Source of the DNA: Actinomycetota bacterium
GTDB lineage: Bacteria > Actinomycetota > Acidimicrobiia > Acidimicrobiales > UBA8592
NCBI GenBank assembly: GCA_902565595.1
Contig: CACFFD010000011.1
Location: 1 to 40,759 of the forward strand
DNA: 40,759 nucleotides
Reading direction: 5' to 3'
A model generated the notes under the pieces. That model worked only from the letters and a program-made list of their open reading frames with translations. It was not told where the DNA came from and made no database searches. Position numbers and translations under genes: made by a program. Every line of letters starts with the position of its first letter. The first letter of the stretch is position 1. Positions 34,034-40,759 of the stretch are shown here, one piece after another.

Positions 34034-35932
34034 TTAACCTTCCGAGTTCATTTGCGGTTGCAAGATTAAGTTTAGGAGAGTTGAGGCTTGGGATCTTCTA
34101 CTGAAATTATTTCGATCTTTCCTCTTATTTCTAGTTGGTATGTAAGATGCAAGAAATTTGTTAATTTCACTCGAGTTGTTTTTAACCCAAAAAACACCCT
34201 CTAAGTCCTTGGTAAGGTCGTGAACCGCACCGGATTCTACCTTTCCATCCGTGATAATAATGATGTCTAGGTCGCAGCCAATATAATCAAATACCTTTGT
34301 TGTTCCAGTAGTAGATTCGCCACCAAGCCTTAAAATCCCTGCATCACACTTGAGCATTTCATAGGCTAGAAGAGATTTATCGCTGAGGAAACCTCTTTGC
34401 TCCGTACCTTCGTGCTCTTTGAGGACTTGTGAATTTGTTTGGTCACGACCAAAGTGAACCAAGTTATGGCGATTTGGAGAGAGAGCGTTTAAGAATTCGT
34501 CTATTCCAAGATTACGAAATATCGTGCCACAGTATACGAATCTGATTTTCTCTAATGGGCTAAATTCTTCTGAATTTTCACTATCTCTTGCTTGCAGATT
34601 AGTTGCATCATTTATGACTGTTTCGTTGAAGCCATTGTTTACTATCGCACGGTGAATATTGACGTTGGGAGCTATAACTTCTAGACATTGCTGGTTGACA
34701 GATACAACAACGTCACCGTTGTCAACGTTCTCCTCTTCATGTTGATCTATCCAGGCCCTTTGTTCTTTTGTGAAAATCATTCTCGGATCTCCGCCGTAAG
34801 GATCTCGGAAGTCATAAATTATTTGGGATTCCCAAAGTTCCTTAAAATATGCTCCTAGTTCGAGGTAGCCGAATGGGCCTACGGAGATAACTACCGTGTC
34901 AAAAGATTCATCCCATTTCTTTGTTTCCTCTTTTACATAATCACTCCAGCTCATACCAAGAGAGGGGACTCCTACATTTATAGCTTTAGCTAATTTGTTG
35001 CGTGCCATGGAAGAAACTAGAAAATTCCCCCTATCTTTCACCACTCTATTTCTCGGAAAGGTTTCAGCGTTTGTCGTGGCGCTTAACCATATGACTTCGA
35101 GAGCTACCCCAGCAGCTGCAGCTATCTCTTCGAGAGATTTATGCCAATAGCTAAGTCTCTGCGTAGATACCAGAGTTGTGGGAAGGGAGAAATACGAAAC
35201 TATAAGTACTCGGTGATCTATATCTTCTTGAAGTTTGTTATCTCCAATAGGTTCTATACATTTCTCCTCTATTTCTACTATCTCTTTCAAAAGAACTTCT
35301 AAATCGCTTGATTTCCCTATCTCAGCTGTAACAATGTGTTGTTCTCTCCAATCGTTTAGGGTCTCCTGGTTAGGGACGAAGCATTTTTTTGCTGCATTTT
35401 CGAGTCTTAGGATCGATTGGTTGTAAAGAGCTCTTTCGAAGAAAAGGTAGAAAGGTTGGTTAAGTGCTCCAGTTATTGTTTCTGCAAGCACTGGGTTATC
35501 TTCAGGGTTTCGGTAGATTATTGCTGAAGAAGTATCAGCTATCTCTCCACTTTGCTTTAATAATCGGACTACCGAAGCAGTGATTAGACCTGGATCATTT
35601 ATAGAGTGGTGAGTTTCTTCTTGGAAGATAGAACGTCCAGATAGATATGAGTTATAGAAGATCTCGTATCCGCTATTGTCGGAAAGAATTTCAACCGTAT
35701 CAACCTGATTGACAAGGGATGAAAAAAACTCAGGAGTGGGATCAGTGATTCTTCCCATTGATATAAATGTCAATCTTTCTAATGATGGTCGTTTTTGAGA
35801 AAGTACATTTTTCAAAAATAGTTCAAGAGATTCTGAGGTAATTTCAGAACCTAAGCGCTTCATTATCTGCTGACACACGTTGAGAATTTCTCTAGATCCA
35901 CTTTCTGAATGGGCTAACGGGATATTAAACAT
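34034..35932 (-). CDS. Large GT-B glycosyltransferase with unrecognised N-terminal domain
   Basis: This is a 632-aa protein. The C-terminal ~390 residues look like a GT-B glycosyltransferase: RVLIVSYFSLPTTLVSTQRL (about 245-264), IIYDFRDPYGGDPRMIF, IRFVYCGTIFRNLGIDEFLN, NLVHFGRDQTN, and LGGESTTGTTKVFDYIGCDL. The N-terminal ~230 residues (GRITDPTPEFFSSLVNQVDT region) match nothing recognised and could be a second GT-like or acceptor-binding domain. It is the first gene of the minus-strand glycan operon, and its start faces the divergent plus-strand GT. No strong SD is visible before the ATG. Confidence 0.75.
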   Translation of the reverse strand: MFNIPLAHSESGSREILNVCQQIMKRLGSEITSESLELFLKNVLSQKRPSLERLTFISMGRITDPTPEFFSSLVNQVDTVEILSDNSGYEIFYNSYLSGRSIFQEETHHSINDPGLITASVVRLLKQSGEIADTSSAIIYRNPEDNPVLAETITGALNQPFYLFFERALYNQSILRLENAAKKCFVPNQETLNDWREQHIVTAEIGKSSDLEVLLKEIVEIEEKCIEPIGDNKLQEDIDHRVLIVSYFSLPTTLVSTQRLSYWHKSLEEIAAAAGVALEVIWLSATTNAETFPRNRVVKDRGNFLVSSMARNKLAKAINVGVPSLGMSWSDYVKEETKKWDESFDTVVISVGPFGYLELGAYFKELWESQIIYDFRDPYGGDPRMIFTKEQRAWIDQHEEENVDNGDVVVSVNQQCLEVIAPNVNIHRAIVNNGFNETVINDATNLQARDSENSEEFSPLEKIRFVYCGTIFRNLGIDEFLNALSPNRHNLVHFGRDQTNSQVLKEHEGTEQRGFLSDKSLLAYEMLKCDAGILRLGGESTTGTTKVFDYIGCDLDIIIITDGKVESGAVHDLTKDLEGVFWVKNNSSEINKFLASYIPTRNKRKDRNNFSRRSQASTLLNLILQPQMNSEG

Positions 35933-35979
35933 TGTGTGATGAAGTTACCTATTGAATGCTACTTCTGTTGGAGTTACTA

Positions 35980-35993
35980 ACATAGTTCTATGT
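35980..35993. promoter_or_regulatory. 14-bp palindrome between divergent glycan operons
   Basis: ACATAG-TT-CTATGT is a perfect inverted repeat with 6-bp arms in the 147-base gap between the divergent starts at 35932 (-) and 36080 (+). Its central position suits an operator for both operons. No T-run or long stem is present. Confidence 0.4.
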
Positions 35994-36079
35994 ATTTAAA
36001 AGGTTGGTTATCTTTCGGACTGAAAAAAGTCTCTATAACGACCATAATTATATGTGCTCAATATTGAATATAGGTAAAC

Positions 36080-37105
36080 ATGACGGATTCTAAGGTCTTA
36101 ATTCTTACTACTGCCCATGACTCAGAGGACGGTCGCCTTGTTCGTCATAGAAGTGCTCTGGAGCGAAACAATATCGCTGCAGAAATTTTGTCACTTGAAT
36201 TCAAGAACCGTCTAGCTCGTTTCGTTGTAGGACCAATGAAGGCATATCTTAAAATAAGAGAGATGCAGCCGAACTGCGTTATCCTTCCAGATCCAGAACT
36301 ACAGTTATTCCTACCGTTCATCCTAAGAAATAAAGTTGCGGTAATCTCAGATGTTCATGAAGCTTATGAGCTAGTAGTAGGGGATAGGTCATGGATCCGA
36401 GACTGGTTTCGTCCAATAGTAACTTTCTCTCTTCGAGTGCTAGCACGTAATAGAAACCGCTGGTCGTTCGCTGTTCTTATTGCCGATAAGTCTATCGACA
36501 CAGAGTGTGGTGTTTATGTCAGTAACCGACCGAATCCTTCAGATCTTCAAGTTGCAAGAAATCCAGAGAAACTTCGTAGCTTGGTCTACGTAGGTGACAT
36601 AAGGAAAAGCCGAGGTTTGGAAGAGATGATAGAGCTTGTAAAGATAACTCCAGGGGTTACTCTTGATCTCATTGGTCCTTCTGACAATGAGATGTATCTT
36701 CTCAATATGATCGACGACAAAGGCCTGACAGAGAGAATTCACTGGCATGGGCGGCTCCCATATAGAGAATCTTGGGAAATGGCCTCTACTGCAATAGCTG
36801 GGCTTTGTTTTTTACAACCCACCCCTGCTTTTAAAACTGCTATATCAACAAAGATCTGGGAGTATTGGGCTGTTGGGATTCCTGTTCTTGCCTCAAAGCT
36901 CGACAGTCAATCAAAACTGATTGAAGAATCTGGTGGGGGTTTTGTAGGAGAAGTTAAAGATTTAACTTCGATAGTGCAAATGTTGGCTCAAGATCCCGAT
37001 ACAGCCTACGAAATTGGCCAGAGAGGCCATAATTTTTATCGAAACCATGATGATGGGAGCGAGGAGAGACTTATACGGGCGGTTTCTTTGGGGATAGAGA
37101 GGTGA
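36080..37105 (+). CDS. GT4-like glycosyltransferase
   Basis: This is a 341-aa GT-B enzyme. The N-terminal domain opens with KVLILTTAHDSEDGRLVRH, a pattern seen in short bacterial GT4 enzymes that act on surface glycans. The C-terminal donor domain has SLVYVGDIRKSRGLEEMIEL, IHWHGRLPYRESWEMASTA and TKIWEYWAVGIPVLASKLDS (acidic E-x7 motif at about 258-272). TAGGTAAAC precedes the ATG. It is the first plus-strand gene after the divergent region and lies upstream of the ABC exporter genes. Donor and acceptor are unknown. Confidence 0.83.
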   Translation: MTDSKVLILTTAHDSEDGRLVRHRSALERNNIAAEILSLEFKNRLARFVVGPMKAYLKIREMQPNCVILPDPELQLFLPFILRNKVAVISDVHEAYELVVGDRSWIRDWFRPIVTFSLRVLARNRNRWSFAVLIADKSIDTECGVYVSNRPNPSDLQVARNPEKLRSLVYVGDIRKSRGLEEMIELVKITPGVTLDLIGPSDNEMYLLNMIDDKGLTERIHWHGRLPYRESWEMASTAIAGLCFLQPTPAFKTAISTKIWEYWAVGIPVLASKLDSQSKLIEESGGGFVGEVKDLTSIVQMLAQDPDTAYEIGQRGHNFYRNHDDGSEERLIRAVSLGIER

Positions 37106-37211
37106 GTGTATATCCCTAGTAGTTCCGAAAATCCTAGAAAATAGCAATGAAGTGCAAGACCCCGATCAGGAAATTAGAATGCATGGGTAGCGAAGATTTA
37201 TTGGATAATGA

Positions 37212-38075
37212 TTGAGTACTCAAAGTTCCCCAAAGATAACTAGAAGGGCGACGCGTTCTGGCCTCCCGCAGTTAAGTAACTACTTTAGTGAGGCTTGGCG
37301 GTTTCGAACTTTTGCTTGGCGTTGGTCACTTGCTGACGTTAAAGCAAGAAATTTTGAGACGTTTTTGGGTCGTATCTGGCACATAATTAATCCACTATTG
37401 TTTGGCTTGATCTACTTCATTTTTGTAGGGATTATTGCAGGTGGAGGGGTTGGAAGTATTTCATTTCTTGGCGCCATTGTTGGTAATCTCTATGCCTTTT
37501 TATTTTTTAACATGATTGTCACTATGGCTATCGCTACTGTTCAATCAGGAGCTGGTGGTGTGTTGGGACAGTCATCTATCCCAAGAATTGTGGTTCCGAT
37601 TGCATCAACAATTACATCGATGAATTTGTTCCTTCGGTCTTTAGTTGCATACGCCTTGATGCACATAATTTCACAACGTGGCTTACACATTGAAATGTTA
37701 CTAGCCCCTATTGTGGTGATCTTAATATGCATGTTTGGCTTTGGCTTTGCTCTTATCTGTGCAACTTTAAATGTCTACATCAGGGATGTTTCACGTCTAA
37801 TTCCTCATTTCTTAAGGCTTTGGATGTATTTGTCCCCTGTAATTTGGGAGTACACAAGAATCACTGGTGGTGGCACTTTGAATCAGCTTGCAAGATTTAA
37901 CCCTTGGTATTCTGCAATGACCGCCTGGACTATCTCCTTAGGAGGAACTCTTGACCCAGATGGCCCAAAAATTTGGGAACAAATTGGAATTTTTTCTATA
38001 TGGTCCGTAGCCATATTTTTTGTAGGCATCTTTTTGTTTATTTCAAAGGAGGATGAATTTGCAATTAGAAACTGA
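37212..38075 (+). CDS. ABC-2 type polysaccharide exporter permease (Wzm/TagG-like)
   Basis: This is a 287-aa membrane subunit of an O-antigen or teichoic-acid type ABC exporter. The cytoplasmic N-terminus has RWSLADVKARNFETFLGRIW, the amphipathic segment typical of this family, followed by six hydrophobic helices and MYLSPVIWEY, a conserved Wzm/TagG stretch. An in-frame stop lies directly upstream, so the TTG at 37212 is the first possible common start. The last 17 bases or so overlap the ATPase gene. It would export an undecaprenyl-linked glycan made by the neighbouring transferases. Confidence 0.88.
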   Translation: MSTQSSPKITRRATRSGLPQLSNYFSEAWRFRTFAWRWSLADVKARNFETFLGRIWHIINPLLFGLIYFIFVGIIAGGGVGSISFLGAIVGNLYAFLFFNMIVTMAIATVQSGAGGVLGQSSIPRIVVPIASTITSMNLFLRSLVAYALMHIISQRGLHIEMLLAPIVVILICMFGFGFALICATLNVYIRDVSRLIPHFLRLWMYLSPVIWEYTRITGGGTLNQLARFNPWYSAMTAWTISLGGTLDPDGPKIWEQIGIFSIWSVAIFFVGIFLFISKEDEFAIRN

Positions 38076-38823
38076 TGCAATTCGTGTTGAAAATCTTTCA
38101 GTGAATTATTCAATTGTTGCCGAATCTCCCTTAGATCAAAAGCGGAAATTTTATAACAAGTCGACACGGAAGACTGAGATTAAAGCTCTAGATGATATCT
38201 CATTTAGTATTCCTTCAGGACAGATTGTTGGCTTAATTGGCGGGAATGGTGCTGGGAAATCTACGTTACTCAAAACGATGATTGGAGTTTTGAAGCCATC
38301 TAAGGGGCGAATTGATTTGTGGGGTAGACCTCATCTTCTTTCTCCAGGTATGGGATTTAACCGTTTGCTTTCAGGCCGTGAGAATGTTGTCTTAGGTGGT
38401 CTTGCAGCTGGAATGACCTTAAGTGAGATTAAAGAGAAACAAGATTCGATCATAGAGTTCGCTGATATAGGAGGGTTTATCGATCTTCCTATGACAACGT
38501 ATTCTTCTGGGATGTTTGGTCGACTTTCATTTGCCGTAGCAACGTATAATCGTCCTGAGATACTTCTAATTGATGAAGCATTGTCAGCTGGTGATGCGGC
38601 GTTTAAGGAGAGAGCTGTTCAACGACTAAAGGACTTATGTGATTCTGCTATTTCTATAGTTGTTGTTTCTCATTCTTCAACGCTTATTGCGGAAATGGCG
38701 ACTGAGGCGATTTGGCTTCATCGAGGAAAAATTAAGTTACAAGGAGAAGTTCAGTCTGTCACAGATGAGTATCTTAAATTCCAAGCTGAAGGTAATGAGA
38801 CAGCCCAGTTGGATCAAAGGTGA
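38059..38823 (+). CDS. ABC polysaccharide exporter ATPase (Wzt/TagH-like)
   Basis: This is the ATPase that pairs with the upstream permease. Walker A is GGNGAGKST, the family-specific YSSGMFGRLSFAVAT takes the place of the LSGGQ signature, and Walker B is ILLIDEALSAGD. An ATG at 38053 is directly joined to the perfect SD AAAGGAGG (38045-38052) and so is too close. The TTG at 38059 has a 6-base gap and is the more likely start. At about 254 aa it lacks the C-terminal carbohydrate-binding domain of long Wzt proteins, which suggests export not gated by a non-reducing-end cap. Confidence 0.9.
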   Translation: MQLETDAIRVENLSVNYSIVAESPLDQKRKFYNKSTRKTEIKALDDISFSIPSGQIVGLIGGNGAGKSTLLKTMIGVLKPSKGRIDLWGRPHLLSPGMGFNRLLSGRENVVLGGLAAGMTLSEIKEKQDSIIEFADIGGFIDLPMTTYSSGMFGRLSFAVATYNRPEILLIDEALSAGDAAFKERAVQRLKDLCDSAISIVVVSHSSTLIAEMATEAIWLHRGKIKLQGEVQSVTDEYLKFQAEGNETAQLDQR

Positions 38824-38866
38824 TGACTTTTAATCCTTTTCTAAACAAGAAATTTTGTACTCTCAA

Positions 38867-40048
38867 ATGAAACTCCAAGTTGTTTCACCTTGGTATCCAG
38901 ATCGATACACGCCTTACGCAGGAGAGTTTGTTCACAGTCAAGTGAAATCTTTCCTAGACAAGGACGTCGATGTCCGTGTTGAAGTTCCTAAAGTCTTTTC
39001 TTTACCGGATCACTATGTATCTCAAATTTATTTTGATGCACTTATTTCAACTGCACGAAAAAATCCTGATTCCGTATTTTTTTCAAATAATGAAGCAACT
39101 TTTATTCCTTGTCTATTACCAACGAAAACCAACCCTATTAAAACTGTTGAAGCATTTAAGATAGGAATAAAAATGAAGCGTGATTTCTTGCCTTCTGAGT
39201 TTGATTTAGTGCATGCTCATCTTGCGCTACCCACAGGGCTTGCTGCCTCCCGCTTGTCGGATAAACCACTGATTATTACTGAACATCAATCAGGGTTAGA
39301 GAAGCTTCTTTCTTCCCCTAAATTAAAAGAAGCTTATTTGGAAGCGATTGAGAGCGCTGATGCGTTTATCTGTGTTTCAGATTTCCTGAAGGAGAATTTA
39401 GTTGATGTTTATGGTTCACGAATATCACAGATGATCGAAATAGTTCCTAACTTGGTTGATTTCAATTCGTTTAATTTTGTTCATAGAGAAAAATTTGAGT
39501 CATTGTCTTGGTTGTATGTTGGAAGTTTTTTTCGACATAAAGGAGTAATGAAACTTCTAAAGACCTTTGCTGCTTACAAAAAATATGTAGCCCCATCGGC
39601 AACATTAACTTTAATTGGGACTGGGCCACTCCTCCCGTGGGTTGAAAGATTTTGTAAGCGAAAAGGGATTAGACAGAGTGTTTTTCTTCCTGGCGCTCAG
39701 CCTCATGGGATGCTTAGGAATTATTTCGCTAAAGCTGATTTGCTGGTGCATTTAAGTGAACAGGAAACGTTTGGAATTGTATCTCTTGAAGCGATAGCTA
39801 GCGGAGTTCCTGTTGTTTCCTTTCACAACGGCGGATCAGACTTTACTTGGAAAAATATCTCCGAGCTATGCGGGCGTCTTATAGATAGAAATTCAAATGA
39901 GCAGGATATTATCGAAACAATAATTGATCTCTCAGATCATTCTGAGGATCTTGACCTTTTTAAAGCGAGATCAAAGCTGGAGGAAAGATTCTCTTCTGAT
40001 GTGGTTAGTAATCAACTATTTTCCATTTATAAAAAGGTTCTGGCATGA
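38867..40048 (+). CDS. GT4 family glycosyltransferase
   Basis: This is a GT-B enzyme of about 393 aa. The N-terminus MKLQVVSPWYPDRYTPYAGE is typical of GT4 enzymes. SWLYVGSFFRHKGVMKLLKT, LTLIGTGPLLPWVERFCKRK, FLPGAQPHGMLRNYFAKADL and EQETFGIVSLEAIASGVPVV (about 298-317) mark the donor domain with the E-x7-E motif. The frame opens at a TTG (38855), but the ATG at 38867 gives the standard family start. It follows the exporter ATPase by 43 bases and is coupled to the next ORF by an ATGA overlap. Confidence 0.87.
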   Translation: MKLQVVSPWYPDRYTPYAGEFVHSQVKSFLDKDVDVRVEVPKVFSLPDHYVSQIYFDALISTARKNPDSVFFSNNEATFIPCLLPTKTNPIKTVEAFKIGIKMKRDFLPSEFDLVHAHLALPTGLAASRLSDKPLIITEHQSGLEKLLSSPKLKEAYLEAIESADAFICVSDFLKENLVDVYGSRISQMIEIVPNLVDFNSFNFVHREKFESLSWLYVGSFFRHKGVMKLLKTFAAYKKYVAPSATLTLIGTGPLLPWVERFCKRKGIRQSVFLPGAQPHGMLRNYFAKADLLVHLSEQETFGIVSLEAIASGVPVVSFHNGGSDFTWKNISELCGRLIDRNSNEQDIIETIIDLSDHSEDLDLFKARSKLEERFSSDVVSNQLFSIYKKVLA

Positions 40049-40557
40049 GCAGGGTAGCTGTTGTTTCGTATCGGATTCGAGCAAGAGATTGCAATGACTA
40101 TTTGCAATCTAGTAGCTATAAAGGGTCAACCATTATTTTATGTCCGTATAGAAATATCTTCTCTAAGGTAGATCTAGAGAGCGAGCACATGGTTTCTCCA
40201 TACCGCAATCGGTTATCCTTTTTTCGATCGAGAAGTCATGTTGCTGAAGCACTGAAGAATCAATTGAAATATTTACTTAGGTTGGGGTCATTTGGGATAG
40301 GACTTGAAAAATTTTTAAAGTTTCTAATTCTGCGGGTAAGTAGTCTTTTTTATAGGAATGCACAAAAGGAAACTTCTGATAGAGAGCTAGAAAATCATCA
40401 AAAGAATCAGCCAAAGCACAATGAACATTTGTTTAGTTTTCTAGATACTATCCATCAGGAAGATCCGATAGAAGAAATAATAGTTTTTGATATTTGTGAT
40501 CTTCCAACTGTTCTAGAATTTTCAGACCCACAAGGTATCAGAACATTGATCCGGTAA
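40045..40557 (+). CDS. Hypothetical protein in glycan cluster
   Basis: This is a 170-aa protein that was not recognised. It starts with SRVAVVSYRIRARDCNDYLQ (strand-like opening), is rich in Arg, Ser and aromatic residues, and has no clear membrane helix. The C-terminal region is EEIIVFDICDLPTVLEF. Its ATG overlaps the preceding GT4 stop (ATGA), which is good evidence that it is translated. It could be the front part of a sugar-modifying enzyme or a small GT-B-like domain. It ends cleanly in TAA, and the next frame encodes a different protein, so no frameshift is obvious. Confidence 0.55.
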   Translation: MSRVAVVSYRIRARDCNDYLQSSSYKGSTIILCPYRNIFSKVDLESEHMVSPYRNRLSFFRSRSHVAEALKNQLKYLLRLGSFGIGLEKFLKFLILRVSSLFYRNAQKETSDRELENHQKNQPKHNEHLFSFLDTIHQEDPIEEIIVFDICDLPTVLEFSDPQGIRTLIR

Positions 40558-40608
40558 ATGATCCTCTCCTATATAAGAAGTAACCGGTGAGCTACTAGAC
40601 TTGTCTTC

Positions 40609-40759
40609 GTGCAGACACGTATTTCAGACACGGCGGATGTTGGGGAAAGAGTTTCAATCGGAGCTAGGACTTCTATTTGGCATTTAGCTCAAGTAAGAGA
40701 GGACGCTGTGATTGGAAATGATTGCAATATAGGTCGAGGGGTTTACATTGGTCCCTCTG
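40609..40759 (+). CDS. Left-handed beta-helix sugar N-acyltransferase, 5' part (WbpD/WlbB-like)
   Basis: Fifty codons are visible before the window ends. From the GTG at 40609 the protein reads VQTRISDTADVGERVSIGAR, then TSIWHLAQVREDAVIGNDCN and IGRGVYIGPS. This hexapeptide-repeat pattern with SIWHLAQVRE is characteristic of WbpD/WlbB-type UDP-2-acetamido-3-amino-glucuronate N-acetyltransferases. The frame has a stop at 40588-40590, so the start lies between there and 40609, and GTG is the only usual start codon. It supports a diacetamido-uronic acid in the exported glycan (inference). Confidence 0.65.
   Translation, partial: MQTRISDTADVGERVSIGARTSIWHLAQVREDAVIGNDCNIGRGVYIGPS

Overview
The window looks like a chromosomal segment of a marine-type Actinomycetota, most likely class Acidimicrobiia. 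This is inferred from gene content: a SenX3/RegX3-like phosphate two-component system, a DUF2342-type zinc metalloprotease, a PDZ/Lon-like protease next to a UPF0182 membrane protein, a TIGR03084-type DinB protein, and a small protein with an RPWRHPSE motif. Base composition is moderately A+T-rich by eye. No plasmid, phage, IS element or CRISPR array was seen.

Region 1 (1-5.7 kb) is a phosphate operon on the + strand: the 3' end of pstS, an intercistronic hairpin, then pstC, pstA, pstB, phoU, a SenX3-like histidine kinase and a RegX3-like response regulator. Uptake, repression by PhoU and sensing are thus read in one direction.

Region 2 (5.7-18.1 kb) is core housekeeping: an MFS permease, a DUF2342 metalloprotease (-), an NAD-dependent epimerase with a degenerate catalytic Tyr, a tail-anchored microprotein (-), moaE, a 55-aa membrane microprotein, an mreB homologue, a HEAT-repeat protein with a small membrane protein (-), the PDZ/Lon-like protease, UPF0182, and a DinB/TIGR03084 protein (-).

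Region 3 (18.2-27.8 kb) holds a tightly coupled four-gene operon: acyl-CoA carboxylase beta and biotin-carrying alpha subunits, an AtuA-family protein, and a nitronate monooxygenase-like flavoprotein. It resembles acyclic-terpene or branched-acyl-CoA carboxylation modules. It is followed by a Bax-inhibitor-1 protein and by a divergent pair: an NTF2-like protein and a PEP-utilising 'half enzyme' that has the phospho-His domain but no ATP-binding domain.

Region 4 (27.8-28.2 kb) is a junction. An initiator tRNA-Met gene with a good promoter and terminator is followed 210 bp later by an exact 61-nt copy of most of the tRNA. The copy is broken by a 20-nt insertion and lacks the proper acceptor stem.

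Region 5 (28.2 kb to the end) is a cell-surface glycan island with visibly more T-ending codons. It carries a sterol-desaturase-family hydroxylase, a minus-strand operon of glycosyltransferases (including a glycosyltransferase/polysaccharide-pyruvyltransferase fusion and a membrane protein resembling an ABC-exporter membrane domain), and a divergent plus-strand group with a GT4 enzyme, a Wzm/Wzt-type ABC exporter, another GT4, an orphan ORF and the start of a WbpD/WlbB-like sugar N-acyltransferase. Together these would build, pyruvylate and export a surface polysaccharide. The tRNA duplication beside it suggests an integration or replacement hotspot.
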